Notes: a model not told the origin generated them from the sequence alone. Counted from the stretch's first letter, positions 8,084 through 17,552 are shown. The stretch: DNA of 56,449 bases from an uncultured Alphaproteobacteria bacterium (GCA_943787175.1 CALSLK010000038.1:1-56449), one strand, 5' to 3'. A program made the numbers and translations.

Positions 8084-9262
8084 TCAGTCGCCCGAGCTGG
8101 CGGCAGCAGCTTCGTGATCAGCCGCCTCGATGAACGGTTCCTTGCCCGTGATCGTGAGGCCGTAACCTTCGATGCCGCGATAACGCGCAGGGTTGTTGGT
8201 CAGGATGCGCATCTTGCGTAGACCAAGGTCATAGAGGATTTGCGCACCGGTACCAAACTGACGCCAATCGGAACCAGAGAGCAGATCGCTCTGATCGGCA
8301 TCATCCTGGCTGTATATGCGCTTGCGGCCCAGTCCAAGTCCCCAGCCTTCCATGCCGCGCAGGTAGACAAACACGCCAGCATCTTCGGCCGCAATGCGTT
8401 CTATGCCCAGATCGACCAGGCTGCGTCCGGGACCCCGCAGGTTGCCGAACACATCGTCAATCGCACTTGCCGAATGCACCCGCACCAACACGTCGGCTTC
8501 GGCGCTGCGCACGTCACCGCGCACGATTGCGAGATGTTCGGTGTCATCGACCAGTGAGCGGTAGATATGGGCCGTGAACATGCCGTAACGGGTATCAAAC
8601 GGCGCACTCTCGATGCATTCGACCAGCTTTTCCGTGCGCCGGCGATAAGCGATCAGATCGGCAATGGAGATGAGCAGCAGCCCATGCTCCTTCGCAAACG
8701 GGATGAGATCGGGCAGGCGCATCATGGTGCCGTCGTCGTTAACGATTTCGCAGATCGCACCAGCGGGGTAACAATCTGCCATGCGCGCCAGATCAACGGC
8801 CGCTTCGGTATGGCCGGCACGCGTCAGCACGCCGCCTTCACGGGCACGCAGCGGAAAAATATGACCGGGCCGGGCAAAATCTCCGGCACGGACATCGCGG
8901 TTGCCGCCCTCGCCGGTCAGCGCCTGGATTGTCTTGGCGCGGTCGGCCGCCGAAATGCCGGTGGTGGTGCCATATCGGTAATCGACCGAAACCGTGAACG
9001 CGGTGCGGTGCTGTTCGGTGTTCTGATGCACCATCTGCGGCAGGTCGAGTTCATCAAGGCGCTCGCCTTCCATGGGCGCGCACAACAGGCCGCGTGCATG
9101 ACGGGCAATAAAGGCCACCGCTTCAGGCGTGACCTTATCGGCCGCCATAACGATATCGCCTTCGTTTTCACGCGACTCATCGTCGACAACGACCACAGGC
9201 TTGCCTTGTGCAATGGCACGCACGGCATCCTCGATCAGAGCAAAGGCGGATTCTTCGGTCAT
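8084..9262 (-). CDS. ribB: 3,4-dihydroxy-2-butanone-4-phosphate synthase with degenerate GTP cyclohydrolase II domain (RibBX type)
   Basis: A 392-residue protein. The N-terminal half is an intact RibB: the acidic DDESRENEGDIVMAAD loop and the catalytic RAGHTEAAVDL region are present, so it should make dihydroxybutanone phosphate from ribulose 5-phosphate for riboflavin synthesis. The C-terminal half has the RibA fold, but where active enzymes carry zinc cysteines around GDVFGSLRCDCG this one reads VFGNLRGPGRSL. All three cysteines are missing, so it should not hydrolyse GTP. Such RibBX proteins are known from alphaproteobacteria. The ATG at 9262 is chosen because homology begins at MTEESAF; the open frame extends upstream into the receiver gene. 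It is followed within five bases by hisC. Confidence 0.9.
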   Translation of the reverse strand: MTEESAFALIEDAVRAIAQGKPVVVVDDESRENEGDIVMAADKVTPEAVAFIARHARGLLCAPMEGERLDELDLPQMVHQNTEQHRTAFTVSVDYRYGTTTGISAADRAKTIQALTGEGGNRDVRAGDFARPGHIFPLRAREGGVLTRAGHTEAAVDLARMADCYPAGAICEIVNDDGTMMRLPDLIPFAKEHGLLLISIADLIAYRRRTEKLVECIESAPFDTRYGMFTAHIYRSLVDDTEHLAIVRGDVRSAEADVLVRVHSASAIDDVFGNLRGPGRSLVDLGIERIAAEDAGVFVYLRGMEGWGLGLGRKRIYSQDDADQSDLLSGSDWRQFGTGAQILYDLGLRKMRILTNNPARYRGIEGYGLTITGKEPFIEAADHEAAAASSGD

Positions 9263-9296
9263 GACGGTACTCTTCGAATGGAGGATTTCGCGGGTA

Positions 9297-9656
9297 TCAC
9301 GCCGCCAGAAGATTGTCGATCTCGATAGCCAGCCGGTTGAGATGGAACGGGGCTTCCAGAACTTCCTCGTCCAGCACCGGTCTGGCGCCTTCCTTAAGCG
9401 GCAACACCGAAAACCCCTGCAGAAACAGTGTGCGAAGACCCGGAACAGCTGCGCCGGCGCGACGCGCCAGCTCTGGACCATCGACCTGGGCCATGCGGTC
9501 CTGGGTCAGCAGGATTTCAAAGGCACCAGGCACCAGATGTGATCTGGCCTCGCGCCCGTTGCAGACCGGCGATACGTTGTGACCCTGACGGAGCAGCAGC
9601 CTGGCGATATAGCCGCGCATGGCGTCATCCTCGATCACAAGGAGAATCCGCGCCAC
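9297..9656 (-). CDS. CpdR-like single-domain receiver protein, degenerate
   Basis: A 119-residue stand-alone receiver domain that aligns end to end with CpdR, the alphaproteobacterial ClpXP adaptor (shared MARILL start, PF-L near the end). The chemistry looks lost. The LLTDIRMP phosphorylation site reads LLTQDRMA, with Gln where the phospho-Asp should be and an Asp one position later. The conserved Thr/Ser position reads QGF, and the conserved Lys before Pro is Ala (EAPFHL). The acidic EDD near residues 9-11 remains. It probably works without phosphorylation as a protein-protein adaptor, or responds differently. It lies 34 bases upstream of ribB on the same strand. The 99 bases between it and the next gene at 9756 must hold divergent promoters. 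Confidence 0.75.
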   Translation of the reverse strand: MARILLVIEDDAMRGYIARLLLRQGHNVSPVCNGREARSHLVPGAFEILLTQDRMAQVDGPELARRAGAAVPGLRTLFLQGFSVLPLKEGARPVLDEEVLEAPFHLNRLAIEIDNLLAA

Positions 9657-9755
9657 CGGCGTTATGCCCTTTCAGTATGGCAAAACCGCATTTCTACCGC
9701 ACGGCCGGCCCATCCGGGGGATGACATGATCATGGCCCTAGTCTAAATCGGTGGG

Positions 9756-10640
9756 GTGGCACGCGCAAATGACAACGATGCTCTGAACATACTTTCGCTG
9801 GAACGCCCCGCCCGGCAGACCTTGCCTGTGCTGGTATCGTCCCCCCACAGCGGGCGAGATTATGACCCTGATTTCCTGGCGTTGAGTCGCCTGGACAATC
9901 TCGCCATCCGCCGTTCCGAAGATGCTTTCGTCGATGAACTGGTCTCTGGCATTCCCGCACTGGGTGCACCGGCGCTTTGTGCACTTTTCCCACGCGCCTG
10001 GCTGGACGTGAACCGCGAGCCCTATGAGCTTGACCCCGCCATGTTCGATGCGCCGATGCCACGCTGGATCAACGCCCGCAGCCCACGCGTGCGGGCCGGT
10101 CTGGGCACCATCCCCCGCGTGGTTGCCGGCGGTGCGGAAATCTATCGCGGCAAGCTGACACCCGATGAGGCCGTGCTGCGCATCAAGAGCCACTACATGG
10201 CCTATCACGACAACCTGGTGGCTCTGATCGAGGAGACCCGGGGTCTGTTTGGCACCGGCTGCCTGATCGACTGTCATTCCATGCCTTCTGCCGGCAACGA
10301 TGGTTCGCGCCAGAAGGCCGACATTGTGATCGGCGACCGTTTTGGTGCCTCTTGCGAGCGATCCATTACAACAGCCGCTACCGAGGCCTTGCGCAACGCG
10401 GGTCTGACCGTGCGCCGCAACGACCCCTACCCCGGAGGGTTCATTACCGAAAACTACGGGCGGCCCGACCTTGGCATCCATGCCATCCAGCTTGAGTTCA
10501 ACCGCGCGCTCTATATGGAGGAGCGCACGATGCAGCGGGGCCAGAACATGGCCGCGATCCGCGATGCACTGGAATCGGTCGTCCGTGCCATTGCCGATGC
10601 AACACTGACCATCGCCCTTCCCGCCAACGCTGCCGAGTAG
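9756..10640 (+). CDS. N-formylglutamate amidohydrolase-family protein
   Basis: A 294-residue member of the N-formylglutamate amidohydrolase (HutG-type) family. It shows the family's VLVSSPHSGRDYDPDFL opening, the central AWLDVNREPYELDP signature with acidic and Arg residues, and GCLIDCHSMPS, which carries a likely metal-binding His. Family members hydrolyse N-formylglutamate to glutamate and formate in histidine degradation. No other hut gene lies nearby, so the true substrate may be another N-acyl acidic amino acid. The GTG at 9756 is used as start; no ATG gives a full N-terminus. The next gene begins five bases after the stop, implying an operon. Confidence 0.85.
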   Translation: MARANDNDALNILSLERPARQTLPVLVSSPHSGRDYDPDFLALSRLDNLAIRRSEDAFVDELVSGIPALGAPALCALFPRAWLDVNREPYELDPAMFDAPMPRWINARSPRVRAGLGTIPRVVAGGAEIYRGKLTPDEAVLRIKSHYMAYHDNLVALIEETRGLFGTGCLIDCHSMPSAGNDGSRQKADIVIGDRFGASCERSITTAATEALRNAGLTVRRNDPYPGGFITENYGRPDLGIHAIQLEFNRALYMEERTMQRGQNMAAIRDALESVVRAIADATLTIALPANAAE

Positions 10641-10645
10641 ATCCA

Positions 10646-12331
10646 GTGGCAGAGGTTCTGAACGAGATCCTGCGCAACACCGTTGCACGCCATCGAGCCG
10701 GTGATATCCAGGGCGCCTTGGCCGGTTACAGGAAGGTTCTCGAAATCAAGCCTGATCATGCGCCAGCACGACACGGAGAAGGTCTTGCGCTGGAAGGGCT
10801 GGGGCAGTTCGACGCAGCACTCGATGCCCTGCGTGTGGCAGCAGCAACAGCACCGCCGTCGCCCCTGCATCAGTTCAACCTGGGCAGGGTGGAAACACGC
10901 CATGGCGACAAGGGCCAGGCCGAAGCGGCTTATCGCTCCGCCGTCGCGCTGAAACACGATTTCGCAGATGCCTGGAACAATCTTGGCCTGTTGTTGGATG
11001 GGCAGCACCGGCCCAACGAGGCTGAAGATGCCCTGCGCAATGCCCTTTCGGTGGCTTCAGGCCATATCGCAGCACGCGTCAACCTCGCACGCCTGCTCTG
11101 TTCCCAGCGACGCAGGTCTGACGCGCAGGTCGTGCTTGATCCCGTGTTCAGTGTTCCTGTTGTTCCTGCCGAAGCACATTTTCTGGCGGGTACGATCCAC
11201 GAAGACGAAGGCCGCTATGAACCCGCACTGGCGTGTTACGAGGCGGCGCTGGCGCGCGACCCTAATTTTGACCGGGCACGCAACAACATCGGAACCACCC
11301 TGCTGGGCCTGCAGCGATATACAGACGCACGCGAGGTTTTCCTTTCGATGCTTCAGGAAAGGCGCGGAACAGGGCCGGCCAACGCAACCGTTTTCAATCC
11401 GGCTGACTGGGCGGGCCCTGAAGGCACCACCTTGCGCACCTGCCGCGCACGTCTTGATGATCTGGCAGCGCAGTTGCGCCACATGGTGGAACACGATGTG
11501 CTGGAAGCCGGATGGGAGCAGGCTGCAGCCCTGATTGATCAAGCCGTCGCCTGGCACGATGCGCAGGGCCTGGATGCCGACCAGCCTCACGTCATGAGCG
11601 GTGTCGCCATTGAAGCCATCGCCGGGTTGCATGAGCGAGTTATTCGCTGTGCTGACGAAATACCCCACACTGGTTCTGCGCTTGGGCAAGACAATGACTT
11701 TTCAGCAATCGAACAGGCTTACCAGGCCAGCCCCACGTCGGTCACCGTCATTGACGACTTCCTGTCACCTGACGCACTGGCTCAGCTACGGGAATTCTGC
11801 CTGAACTCGACCATCTTCTTTGGCCATAACGCCACGGGGTACGTGACGTCCTATATGGCAGACGGTTTTGTCTCGCCCCTACTCTATCGCGTCGCCGAAG
11901 AGTTGCAGGATGCCATGCCGTCGGTACTCGGCGGGCGCCACCTCCACAACATGTGGGTCTATCGCCATCGTAACGAAGGTGCCGGGGTCAATGCCCACAC
12001 CGATGATGCTTCGGTCACTTTCAACTTCTGGATTACCCAGGACGAGGCCAGCAGAGACCCCGAGCACGGTGGCCTGGTGGTTTACGCCAAGGAGCAGCCG
12101 CTCGATTGGGACTGGCACGACATCAACCTGCGCAAGAACGCACCCGACGTGAAGGCACGCATCGCCGACTTCCTGGCAGATGCCAACCCGGTCACGATTC
12201 CCCACCGGGCCAACCGCGCCGTGCTGTTCCACTCCAACCTGTTTCACATGTCGGACCGTTTCAGCTTCCATGAGGGATTCGCAAACCGGCGAATCAACAT
12301 CACCCTGTTGTTTGGTGAACGCGGAAGCTGA
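10646..12331 (+). CDS. TPR-repeat protein with C-terminal 2OG-Fe(II) oxygenase-like domain
   Basis: A 561-residue two-part protein starting at GTG 10646. Residues about 5-250 are tetratricopeptide repeats (for example LAGYRKVLEIKPDHAPARHG and LACYEAALARDPNFDRARNN), expected to bind a partner protein. The C-terminal ~190 residues look like a double-stranded beta-helix oxygenase: HTDDASVTFNFW supplies the HxD iron ligands, LFHSNLFHMSD the distal histidine and RRINITLLFG the 2-oxoglutarate arginine. This resembles prolyl/aspartyl hydroxylase-type proteins that modify a protein or peptide. It is probably co-transcribed with the amidohydrolase upstream. Domain calls are confident; target and reaction are unknown. 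Confidence 0.8.
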   Translation: MAEVLNEILRNTVARHRAGDIQGALAGYRKVLEIKPDHAPARHGEGLALEGLGQFDAALDALRVAAATAPPSPLHQFNLGRVETRHGDKGQAEAAYRSAVALKHDFADAWNNLGLLLDGQHRPNEAEDALRNALSVASGHIAARVNLARLLCSQRRRSDAQVVLDPVFSVPVVPAEAHFLAGTIHEDEGRYEPALACYEAALARDPNFDRARNNIGTTLLGLQRYTDAREVFLSMLQERRGTGPANATVFNPADWAGPEGTTLRTCRARLDDLAAQLRHMVEHDVLEAGWEQAAALIDQAVAWHDAQGLDADQPHVMSGVAIEAIAGLHERVIRCADEIPHTGSALGQDNDFSAIEQAYQASPTSVTVIDDFLSPDALAQLREFCLNSTIFFGHNATGYVTSYMADGFVSPLLYRVAEELQDAMPSVLGGRHLHNMWVYRHRNEGAGVNAHTDDASVTFNFWITQDEASRDPEHGGLVVYAKEQPLDWDWHDINLRKNAPDVKARIADFLADANPVTIPHRANRAVLFHSNLFHMSDRFSFHEGFANRRINITLLFGERGS

Positions 12332-12494
12332 CCGTTCTTCCACAGGGTCGGAAAGAACCTTCACGGATACGTCACACCACTGTCACCACCGCATGGGAAC
12401 CTTCTCTTCGCGGCGCCACAGGCCACGGCCCTGCCCCCAAGGCGGCGCCGCCGCGGATCGCGTCCCCATCGTGGCGACCCGCCAATGCCTGCCT

Positions 12495-12527
12495 GAGGGA
12501 CCGGCCCTGCCGGTCCCTCTTCTTTTT
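12495..12527 (+). terminator. Rho-independent terminator
   Basis: A perfect 10-bp stem (GAGGGACCGG with CCGGTCCCTC) around a five-base loop is followed by a T-rich run (TTCTTTTT). It lies 164 bases after the TPR/oxygenase stop, so the intervening 12332-12494 may be a long 3' UTR or a small RNA. I see no gene there. Confidence 0.85.
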
Positions 12528-12601
12528 GACATTCGCCCGGACTTTCATTGACCGCGACGGAACACGGGCGATAGCGTCTTACCACCCACAGGGAGGCAAT
12601 C

Positions 12602-14638
12602 ATGGCCGGTAACGACATTGATGTTGTGACGCAGTTTCCACGCAAGGTGCGTGTCATCGAGAACACGTGGATTCCTCTCAGCGACGGCATCAAGCTCGCC
12701 GCGCGCATCTGGCTGCCCCAGGATGCCGAAGACAACCCCGTCCCCGCCATTCTGGAATTCCTGCCCTATCGCAAGCGCGAAGGCACGAACGAACGCGATG
12801 AACTCACGCACCCTTACTACGCCGGCAATGGTTATGCCTGCGTGCGCGTCGACATCCGCGGCTCCGGCGAGTCCGATGGCATCCTGGAAGGCGAGTATCT
12901 CAAGCAGGAGCAGGACGACGCCCTGGAGATTCTTGCATGGCTTGCCGATCAGCCCTGGTGCACGGGCAAGTGCGGCATGATCGGAATTTCATGGGGCGGC
13001 TTCAACGGCCTCCAGGTCGCGGCACGCAAGCCGCCTGAACTCAAAGCCATTGTCACCATCGCCTCGACCGACGACCGCTACAGCGACGACATCCACTATA
13101 TGGGCGGCATCATGGTGAACGACACCATGTCCTGGGGCGCAACCATGCTGGGCATGAACACGCGCCCGCCCGATCCTGCACTGGTGGAAAACTGGCGCGA
13201 GCTGTGGATGCAGCGCATGGAGGCAAACGACCCATGGGTCATCGATTGGCTTCACCATCAGCGCCGTGACGAGCAGTGGAAGCAGGGATCGGTCATCGAG
13301 AACCACGATGATATTGAAGCCGCCGTTTACGCCGTTGGTGGCTGGGCTGATGGTTACTCCAATGCCATTCCCCGCATGCTCGAAGGGCTTTCCTGCCCGC
13401 GCAAGGGCCTTGTGGGGCCCTGGGCGCACAAGTATCCGCATTTCGCCACACCAGGGCCCCGCATCGGTTTCCTGCAGGACACGCTTCGCTGGTGGGATCA
13501 CTGGCTCAAGGACATTGACACCGGCATCATGGACGAGCCGATGTATCGGGTCTGGATGCAGGAAGGCGTGCGCCCCGCGTTCTGGTACGGGCATCGCGAC
13601 GGCCGCTGGGTTGCTGAACCGTCCTGGCCGTCAGATGGCGTCGAGACCCGGGTTATGCACCTCAACGCCGGCGGCACGCTGGGCACCACGCAAGGTGAGG
13701 CCGGAACCGAAGCGATCCACACGCCCATGACCATGGGCATGCGCCAGGGTGAATGGTGCGGCTATGGCCTGGTGCCAGATTGCCCGGCTGACCAGCGTGA
13801 AGATGATGGCTGCTCGGTTGTGTTCGAGACGGCCCCATTGGGCGAAGCAGTCGAAATCCTGGGCGCGCCGGTTCTTGAGCTTGATGTCTCTGCCGACAAG
13901 GCCAACGCCTTTGTTGCAGCCCGCCTGTCTGATGTTGCGCCTGATGGTTCAGCCACGCGCATGACTTATGGCGTGCTCAATCTTACGCACCGTGACAGCC
14001 ACGAGTTCCCCGAAGCACTGGAACCCGGCAAAACCTATCGTGTGCGCATCCAGCTCAACGACATGGCCCAGAACGTGCCAGCGGGACACCGCATCCGCAT
14101 CGCACTTTCCAACTCCATGTGGCCGCTGTTCTGGCCTTCGCCGGAACCTGTCACCGTGACCCTGGCAACCGGCATCAGCACCCTGACCCTGCCGACACGA
14201 ACCCCCAGGGACAGCGACGCGTCGCTTCCCAGCTTTGGACCGCCAGAGAGCGCCAGACCCTGGGAAACCATCACCCTGGAACCCGGCGACTATCAACGTC
14301 GCGTAGAGCATGACGACACGACGGGCGATGCTGCCGTCATCGTCGTCAACGACAGCGGTTTGACCCGCGACCCCGCAACCGACTGGGAGTTTGGTTCACG
14401 GGTCGAACAACGTTTCTCGATCACCGAGGGCGATCCGGAATCCGCACGAATCGAGATCCAGTGGAGCTACCGGTTCCAACGACCGTCAGAGAACTTCTTC
14501 ATCCGGACAGAGACCCGATCAACCCTGGCTTGCACCAGGGACGACTGGTTGTTCTGGGCTGACTGCGAAGCGTTCGAAAACGAAAGACGAGTCTTTGCCA
14601 AAACCTGGGATGAGACCATTCCGCGTGATCTCAACTAG
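12602..14638 (+). CDS. CocE/NonD-family alpha/beta hydrolase (X-Pro dipeptidyl-peptidase-like)
   Basis: A 678-residue hydrolase of the CocE/PepX group. The N-terminal alpha/beta-hydrolase domain shows the nucleophile elbow GISWGGFNG (Ser130), a likely acid in GGWADGYS (Asp250) and the catalytic His in VGPWAHKYPH (His276). The C-terminal half is the jelly-roll domain typical of the family (NVPAGHRIRIALSNSMWP). Members cleave esters and amides such as acylated amino acids or X-Pro dipeptides; cocaine esterase is the best-known one. The strong AGGGAGG site at 12590-12596 supports the ATG at 12602. It lies 93 bases upstream of the Dpp/Opp importer genes, so it may process the imported compound. 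Cytoplasmic: no signal peptide seen. Confidence 0.88.
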   Translation: MAGNDIDVVTQFPRKVRVIENTWIPLSDGIKLAARIWLPQDAEDNPVPAILEFLPYRKREGTNERDELTHPYYAGNGYACVRVDIRGSGESDGILEGEYLKQEQDDALEILAWLADQPWCTGKCGMIGISWGGFNGLQVAARKPPELKAIVTIASTDDRYSDDIHYMGGIMVNDTMSWGATMLGMNTRPPDPALVENWRELWMQRMEANDPWVIDWLHHQRRDEQWKQGSVIENHDDIEAAVYAVGGWADGYSNAIPRMLEGLSCPRKGLVGPWAHKYPHFATPGPRIGFLQDTLRWWDHWLKDIDTGIMDEPMYRVWMQEGVRPAFWYGHRDGRWVAEPSWPSDGVETRVMHLNAGGTLGTTQGEAGTEAIHTPMTMGMRQGEWCGYGLVPDCPADQREDDGCSVVFETAPLGEAVEILGAPVLELDVSADKANAFVAARLSDVAPDGSATRMTYGVLNLTHRDSHEFPEALEPGKTYRVRIQLNDMAQNVPAGHRIRIALSNSMWPLFWPSPEPVTVTLATGISTLTLPTRTPRDSDASLPSFGPPESARPWETITLEPGDYQRRVEHDDTTGDAAVIVVNDSGLTRDPATDWEFGSRVEQRFSITEGDPESARIEIQWSYRFQRPSENFFIRTETRSTLACTRDDWLFWADCEAFENERRVFAKTWDETIPRDLN

Positions 14639-14731
14639 AACCAGCTTGTGAAGATGCTCTTGGGAAAACATAACGGTTCCGTGCATTTAAGAGGTTGACT
14701 TGGCGGGCGATCCATCGCCCGATAGCGCACC

Positions 14732-15676
14732 ATGTTGCTCTACACTCTCAAACGCCTCGGGCTTGCCATTCTCATCGTCTGTGTGGCGATGCTGTTGCTG
14801 CTCTCGGCGATCCACCTGGTGCCCGGCGACCCTGCCGGTATTGCGCTGGGTCCGCGCGCGACCCCGGAGATGCGCGCTGAATTCAAGGCCTTGATGGGTC
14901 TGGATCAACCGTTCTTCATTCAGTACTTCAAGTTCCTGGGTAATGTGGTCACTGGCGATCTGGGTGTGGATGTGTGGTCGAAGCGCCCGGTTACCCAGAT
15001 GATCGCCGACCAGCTTCCCCATACCGTTGCCTTGACGATCGTCGGTCTGGGCTGGTCCATGATGATCGGTATTCCCCTGGGTTGTTTCTCGGCGGTTCAT
15101 CGAAACAGTTTCCTCGACAGATTCACGGCCGTGATCTCGGTTGGCTGCATTGCCATTCCTTCGTTCATCGTGGGGCTTTATGCCTTGCTGCTCTTTGCTG
15201 TTGAGTTGGGATGGTTCCCGGCGATTGGAGCCGGCGAACCCGGCGACCTGGGGGACCAGGCGATGCACCTTGTGTTACCGGGCCTGGCCGTCGGGCTGGG
15301 CTGGGTGGGTTATCTTGCCCGCTTTGTGCGCACCTCCATGCTTGAGGTGATGGGTGAAAACCATATCCGCATGGCGCGAGCCTATGGCATCCCTACACGT
15401 CGGATTACCTATATCTACGCCCTGAAACTGGCCATCCTTCCGACCGTCGCCCTGCTTGGCGTTGGCGTTGGCAGCCTGATTTCCGGTGCGGTGTTTGCCG
15501 AGATCATTTTTGCCCGCCCCGGCATCGGCAAAATGGTGGTGGATGCCGTGAACACGCGCAACTATCCCATTGTGATGGGCGGTGTGCTGGTCACGACCAT
15601 GCTGTTTGCGCTCTCGACGCTGATCTCCGATCTGATCGCAGCCTGGCTTGATCCGCGCGTGCGGCAGGGGTTCTGA
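14732..15676 (+). CDS. Dipeptide/oligopeptide ABC transporter permease (DppB/OppB family)
   Basis: A 314-residue inner-membrane permease with six hydrophobic segments and the family start MLLYTLKRLGLAILIVCVAM. The cytoplasmic coupling loop is ARAYGIPTRRITYIYALKLA, followed by a GxxFAEIIFARPGIGK region and the terminal LDPRVRQGF typical of DppB. It forms the channel with the next gene's product. The gene is three bases from the second permease. No substrate-binding protein gene accompanies this four-gene set, so binding specificity must come from a protein encoded elsewhere. Confidence 0.92.
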   Translation: MLLYTLKRLGLAILIVCVAMLLLLSAIHLVPGDPAGIALGPRATPEMRAEFKALMGLDQPFFIQYFKFLGNVVTGDLGVDVWSKRPVTQMIADQLPHTVALTIVGLGWSMMIGIPLGCFSAVHRNSFLDRFTAVISVGCIAIPSFIVGLYALLLFAVELGWFPAIGAGEPGDLGDQAMHLVLPGLAVGLGWVGYLARFVRTSMLEVMGENHIRMARAYGIPTRRITYIYALKLAILPTVALLGVGVGSLISGAVFAEIIFARPGIGKMVVDAVNTRNYPIVMGGVLVTTMLFALSTLISDLIAAWLDPRVRQGF

Positions 15677-15678
15677 AC

Positions 15679-16575
15679 ATGACGACGACAACACCTGAAG
15701 ATACCGCGGGAGCTGATGCGCCGATCAAACGCGAGCCGCGCCTTGCCTGGCTCTGGCAGCTTCTGCGCAATCCCCTGGGTGCCCTGGGATTGTTCCTTGT
15801 TCTTCTGATTGTGATCTCGGCTCTCGGTGCAGACGTTTTCTCGCCCTATGACTACAAGGCGCTTGATGTGAAGAACCGCCTGGCGGGCCCGTCCTGGGCT
15901 CACCTGCTGGGCACCGACAACCTCGGGCGCGACACCTTCAGTCGCATTCTCCATGGCGGACAGGTTGCCCTCTATGTGGCGCTTGTATCCATCGGCGTCT
16001 CTCTGGTTCTCGGCCTTGCGCTGGGCATGCTGGCTGGTTACGGCCCGCGCTGGCTCGATAACATCCTTCTGCTCTGCTTTGACTCCGTGCGTGCTTTCCC
16101 GGTCATCATGTTTGCCCTGGCGGTGATTACCGTTGTGGGACCAAGCCTTGAGACCATTATCGGCGTGGTGATTATGACCACGACACCGGGCTATGCGCGT
16201 ATCGCCCGCAATGCCACGCTTTCGCTCAAGAACAACGAATTCATTCTGGCGGAACGTTCGCTGGGCGCGCGGGGCAAGCGCATTATGATCTCGCATCTGC
16301 TCCCCAATCTGATCGCACCTCTGCTGATTCTTTGCAGCATGGATATTCCCGTCGTGATCACGATTGAGGCTGGCCTCTCGTTCCTGGGTCTGGGCGTGAA
16401 GCCGCCGACGCCTTCCTGGGGCTCAATTCTTTATGACGGCTATTCCTTCATCCGCAACACGCCGTGGATCGTGATCGCCGGCGGCATTCCCCTGATCATC
16501 ACTACCCTGGGCTTCACCTTCCTGGGTGAGTCGCTGCGTGACGTGTTCGATCCCAAGATGAAGAAAGATCGATGA
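15679..16575 (+). CDS. Dipeptide/oligopeptide ABC transporter permease (DppC/OppC family)
   Basis: A 298-residue permease. The cytoplasmic N-terminal tail precedes the first membrane helix (LGALGLFLVLLIVISALG). HLLGTDNLGRDTFSRILHG is the DppC/OppC signature, and ARSLGARG-like text (AERSLGARGKRIMISHLLP) is the ATPase-coupling loop. ATG at 15679 follows the dppB-like stop by two bases, and the stop overlaps the next start. It forms a heterodimeric channel with the upstream permease. Confidence 0.92.
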   Translation: MTTTTPEDTAGADAPIKREPRLAWLWQLLRNPLGALGLFLVLLIVISALGADVFSPYDYKALDVKNRLAGPSWAHLLGTDNLGRDTFSRILHGGQVALYVALVSIGVSLVLGLALGMLAGYGPRWLDNILLLCFDSVRAFPVIMFALAVITVVGPSLETIIGVVIMTTTPGYARIARNATLSLKNNEFILAERSLGARGKRIMISHLLPNLIAPLLILCSMDIPVVITIEAGLSFLGLGVKPPTPSWGSILYDGYSFIRNTPWIVIAGGIPLIITTLGFTFLGESLRDVFDPKMKKDR

Positions 16576-17552
16576 GCACCAGCGAGAACGTTCTTGATGT
16601 CCGCGACCTTTCGGTCAGCTTCAACACGGCCCGCGGTTCCCTGCGCGCCCTGCGCCATATCGACCTCAAGGTGCCCCAGAACAAGATCGTGGGGATCGTG
16701 GGTGAATCGGGCTGTGGCAAGTCGACGCTGATCAACAGCCTCCTTCGCCTGCTCGCACCCAATGCGGTGGTCGACGATAACTCGGAAATCATCTTCGAAG
16801 GCGAAGATGTGATGGAGATGGGAAAATCAGATCTGCAGGGCCTGCGCGGCCAGCGCATCTCCATGATCTTCCAGGATCCCATGACGGCGCTGAACCCCGT
16901 CATTTCGATTGGCGCACAGATGAGCGATATCCTCTATCGCCAGAAACTGACCAAGGCCCAGAAGCGCGAACGCGCTGCAGCAATGCTGGCCCAGGTCGGC
17001 ATCCCCGATTCCGTGCGTCGGCTTGATGACTACCCCCACCAGTTCTCGGGTGGCATGCGCCAGCGTATCTGTATCGCCATGGCGCTGATGATGAATCCGT
17101 CGCTGCTGATCGCCGATGAGCCGACCACGGCTCTGGACGTGACGCTGGAAGCCCAGATCATTCATCTGATGAAGGAGCTGCGCGAGGATTTCGAGTGTTC
17201 GATGCTCTTCGTGTCCCACAATCTGGGCCTGATCGCCGAACTCTGCGACGAAGTGATCGTGATGTATGCCGGTGAAGTTGTGGAACAGGGCAATGTCCAC
17301 GACCTTTTCCACCGTGCCCAGCATCCCTATACGCAGATGCTTCTGGAATGCGACCCGGCGCGTATCTCTGAAACACGCAAAGATCTGCCAACCATCTCGG
17401 GCAGCGTGCCGGATCTTGTCGATCTGCCGCAAGGCTGCATCTTCTCACCGCGCTGCCCCAAACGTTACGAACCGTGCAACGAATCGCCTCCGGGCACGTT
17501 CGAGGTCGGCGGCCAACATTCTGCACGCTGTTTCAAGGTGCGCGATGCCTGA
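16572..17552 (+). CDS. Dipeptide/oligopeptide ABC transporter ATP-binding protein (DppD/OppD family)
   Basis: A 326-residue ATPase with Walker [11 protein letters not shown]-loop [12 protein letters not shown], signature FSGGMRQR, Walker [13 protein letters not shown] and switch His in FVSHNLGL. The C-terminal extension with a cysteine cluster ([15 protein letters not shown]) is usual for DppD/OppD. It overlaps both neighbours by a few bases (ATGA with dppC, ATGCCTGA with dppF), the pattern of a tightly coupled operon. Confidence 0.93.
   Translation: MSTSENVLDVRDLSVSFNTARGSLRALRHIDLKVPQNKIVGIVGESGCGKSTLINSLLRLLAPNAVVDDNSEIIFEGEDVMEMGKSDLQGLRGQRISMIFQDPMTALNPVISIGAQMSDILYRQKLTKAQKRERAAAMLAQVGIPDSVRRLDDYPHQFSGGMRQRICIAMALMMNPSLLIADEPTTALDVTLEAQIIHLMKELREDFECSMLFVSHNLGLIAELCDEVIVMYAGEVVEQGNVHDLFHRAQHPYTQMLLECDPARISETRKDLPTISGSVPDLVDLPQGCIFSPRCPKRYEPCNESPPGTFEVGGQHSARCFKVRDA

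Noticed and set aside
6969..8117. Long plus-strand open frame over hisC (382 codons)
   Set aside because: It is the reverse-frame shadow of hisC; the translation has no motif, while the minus strand carries the full PLP enzyme signature.
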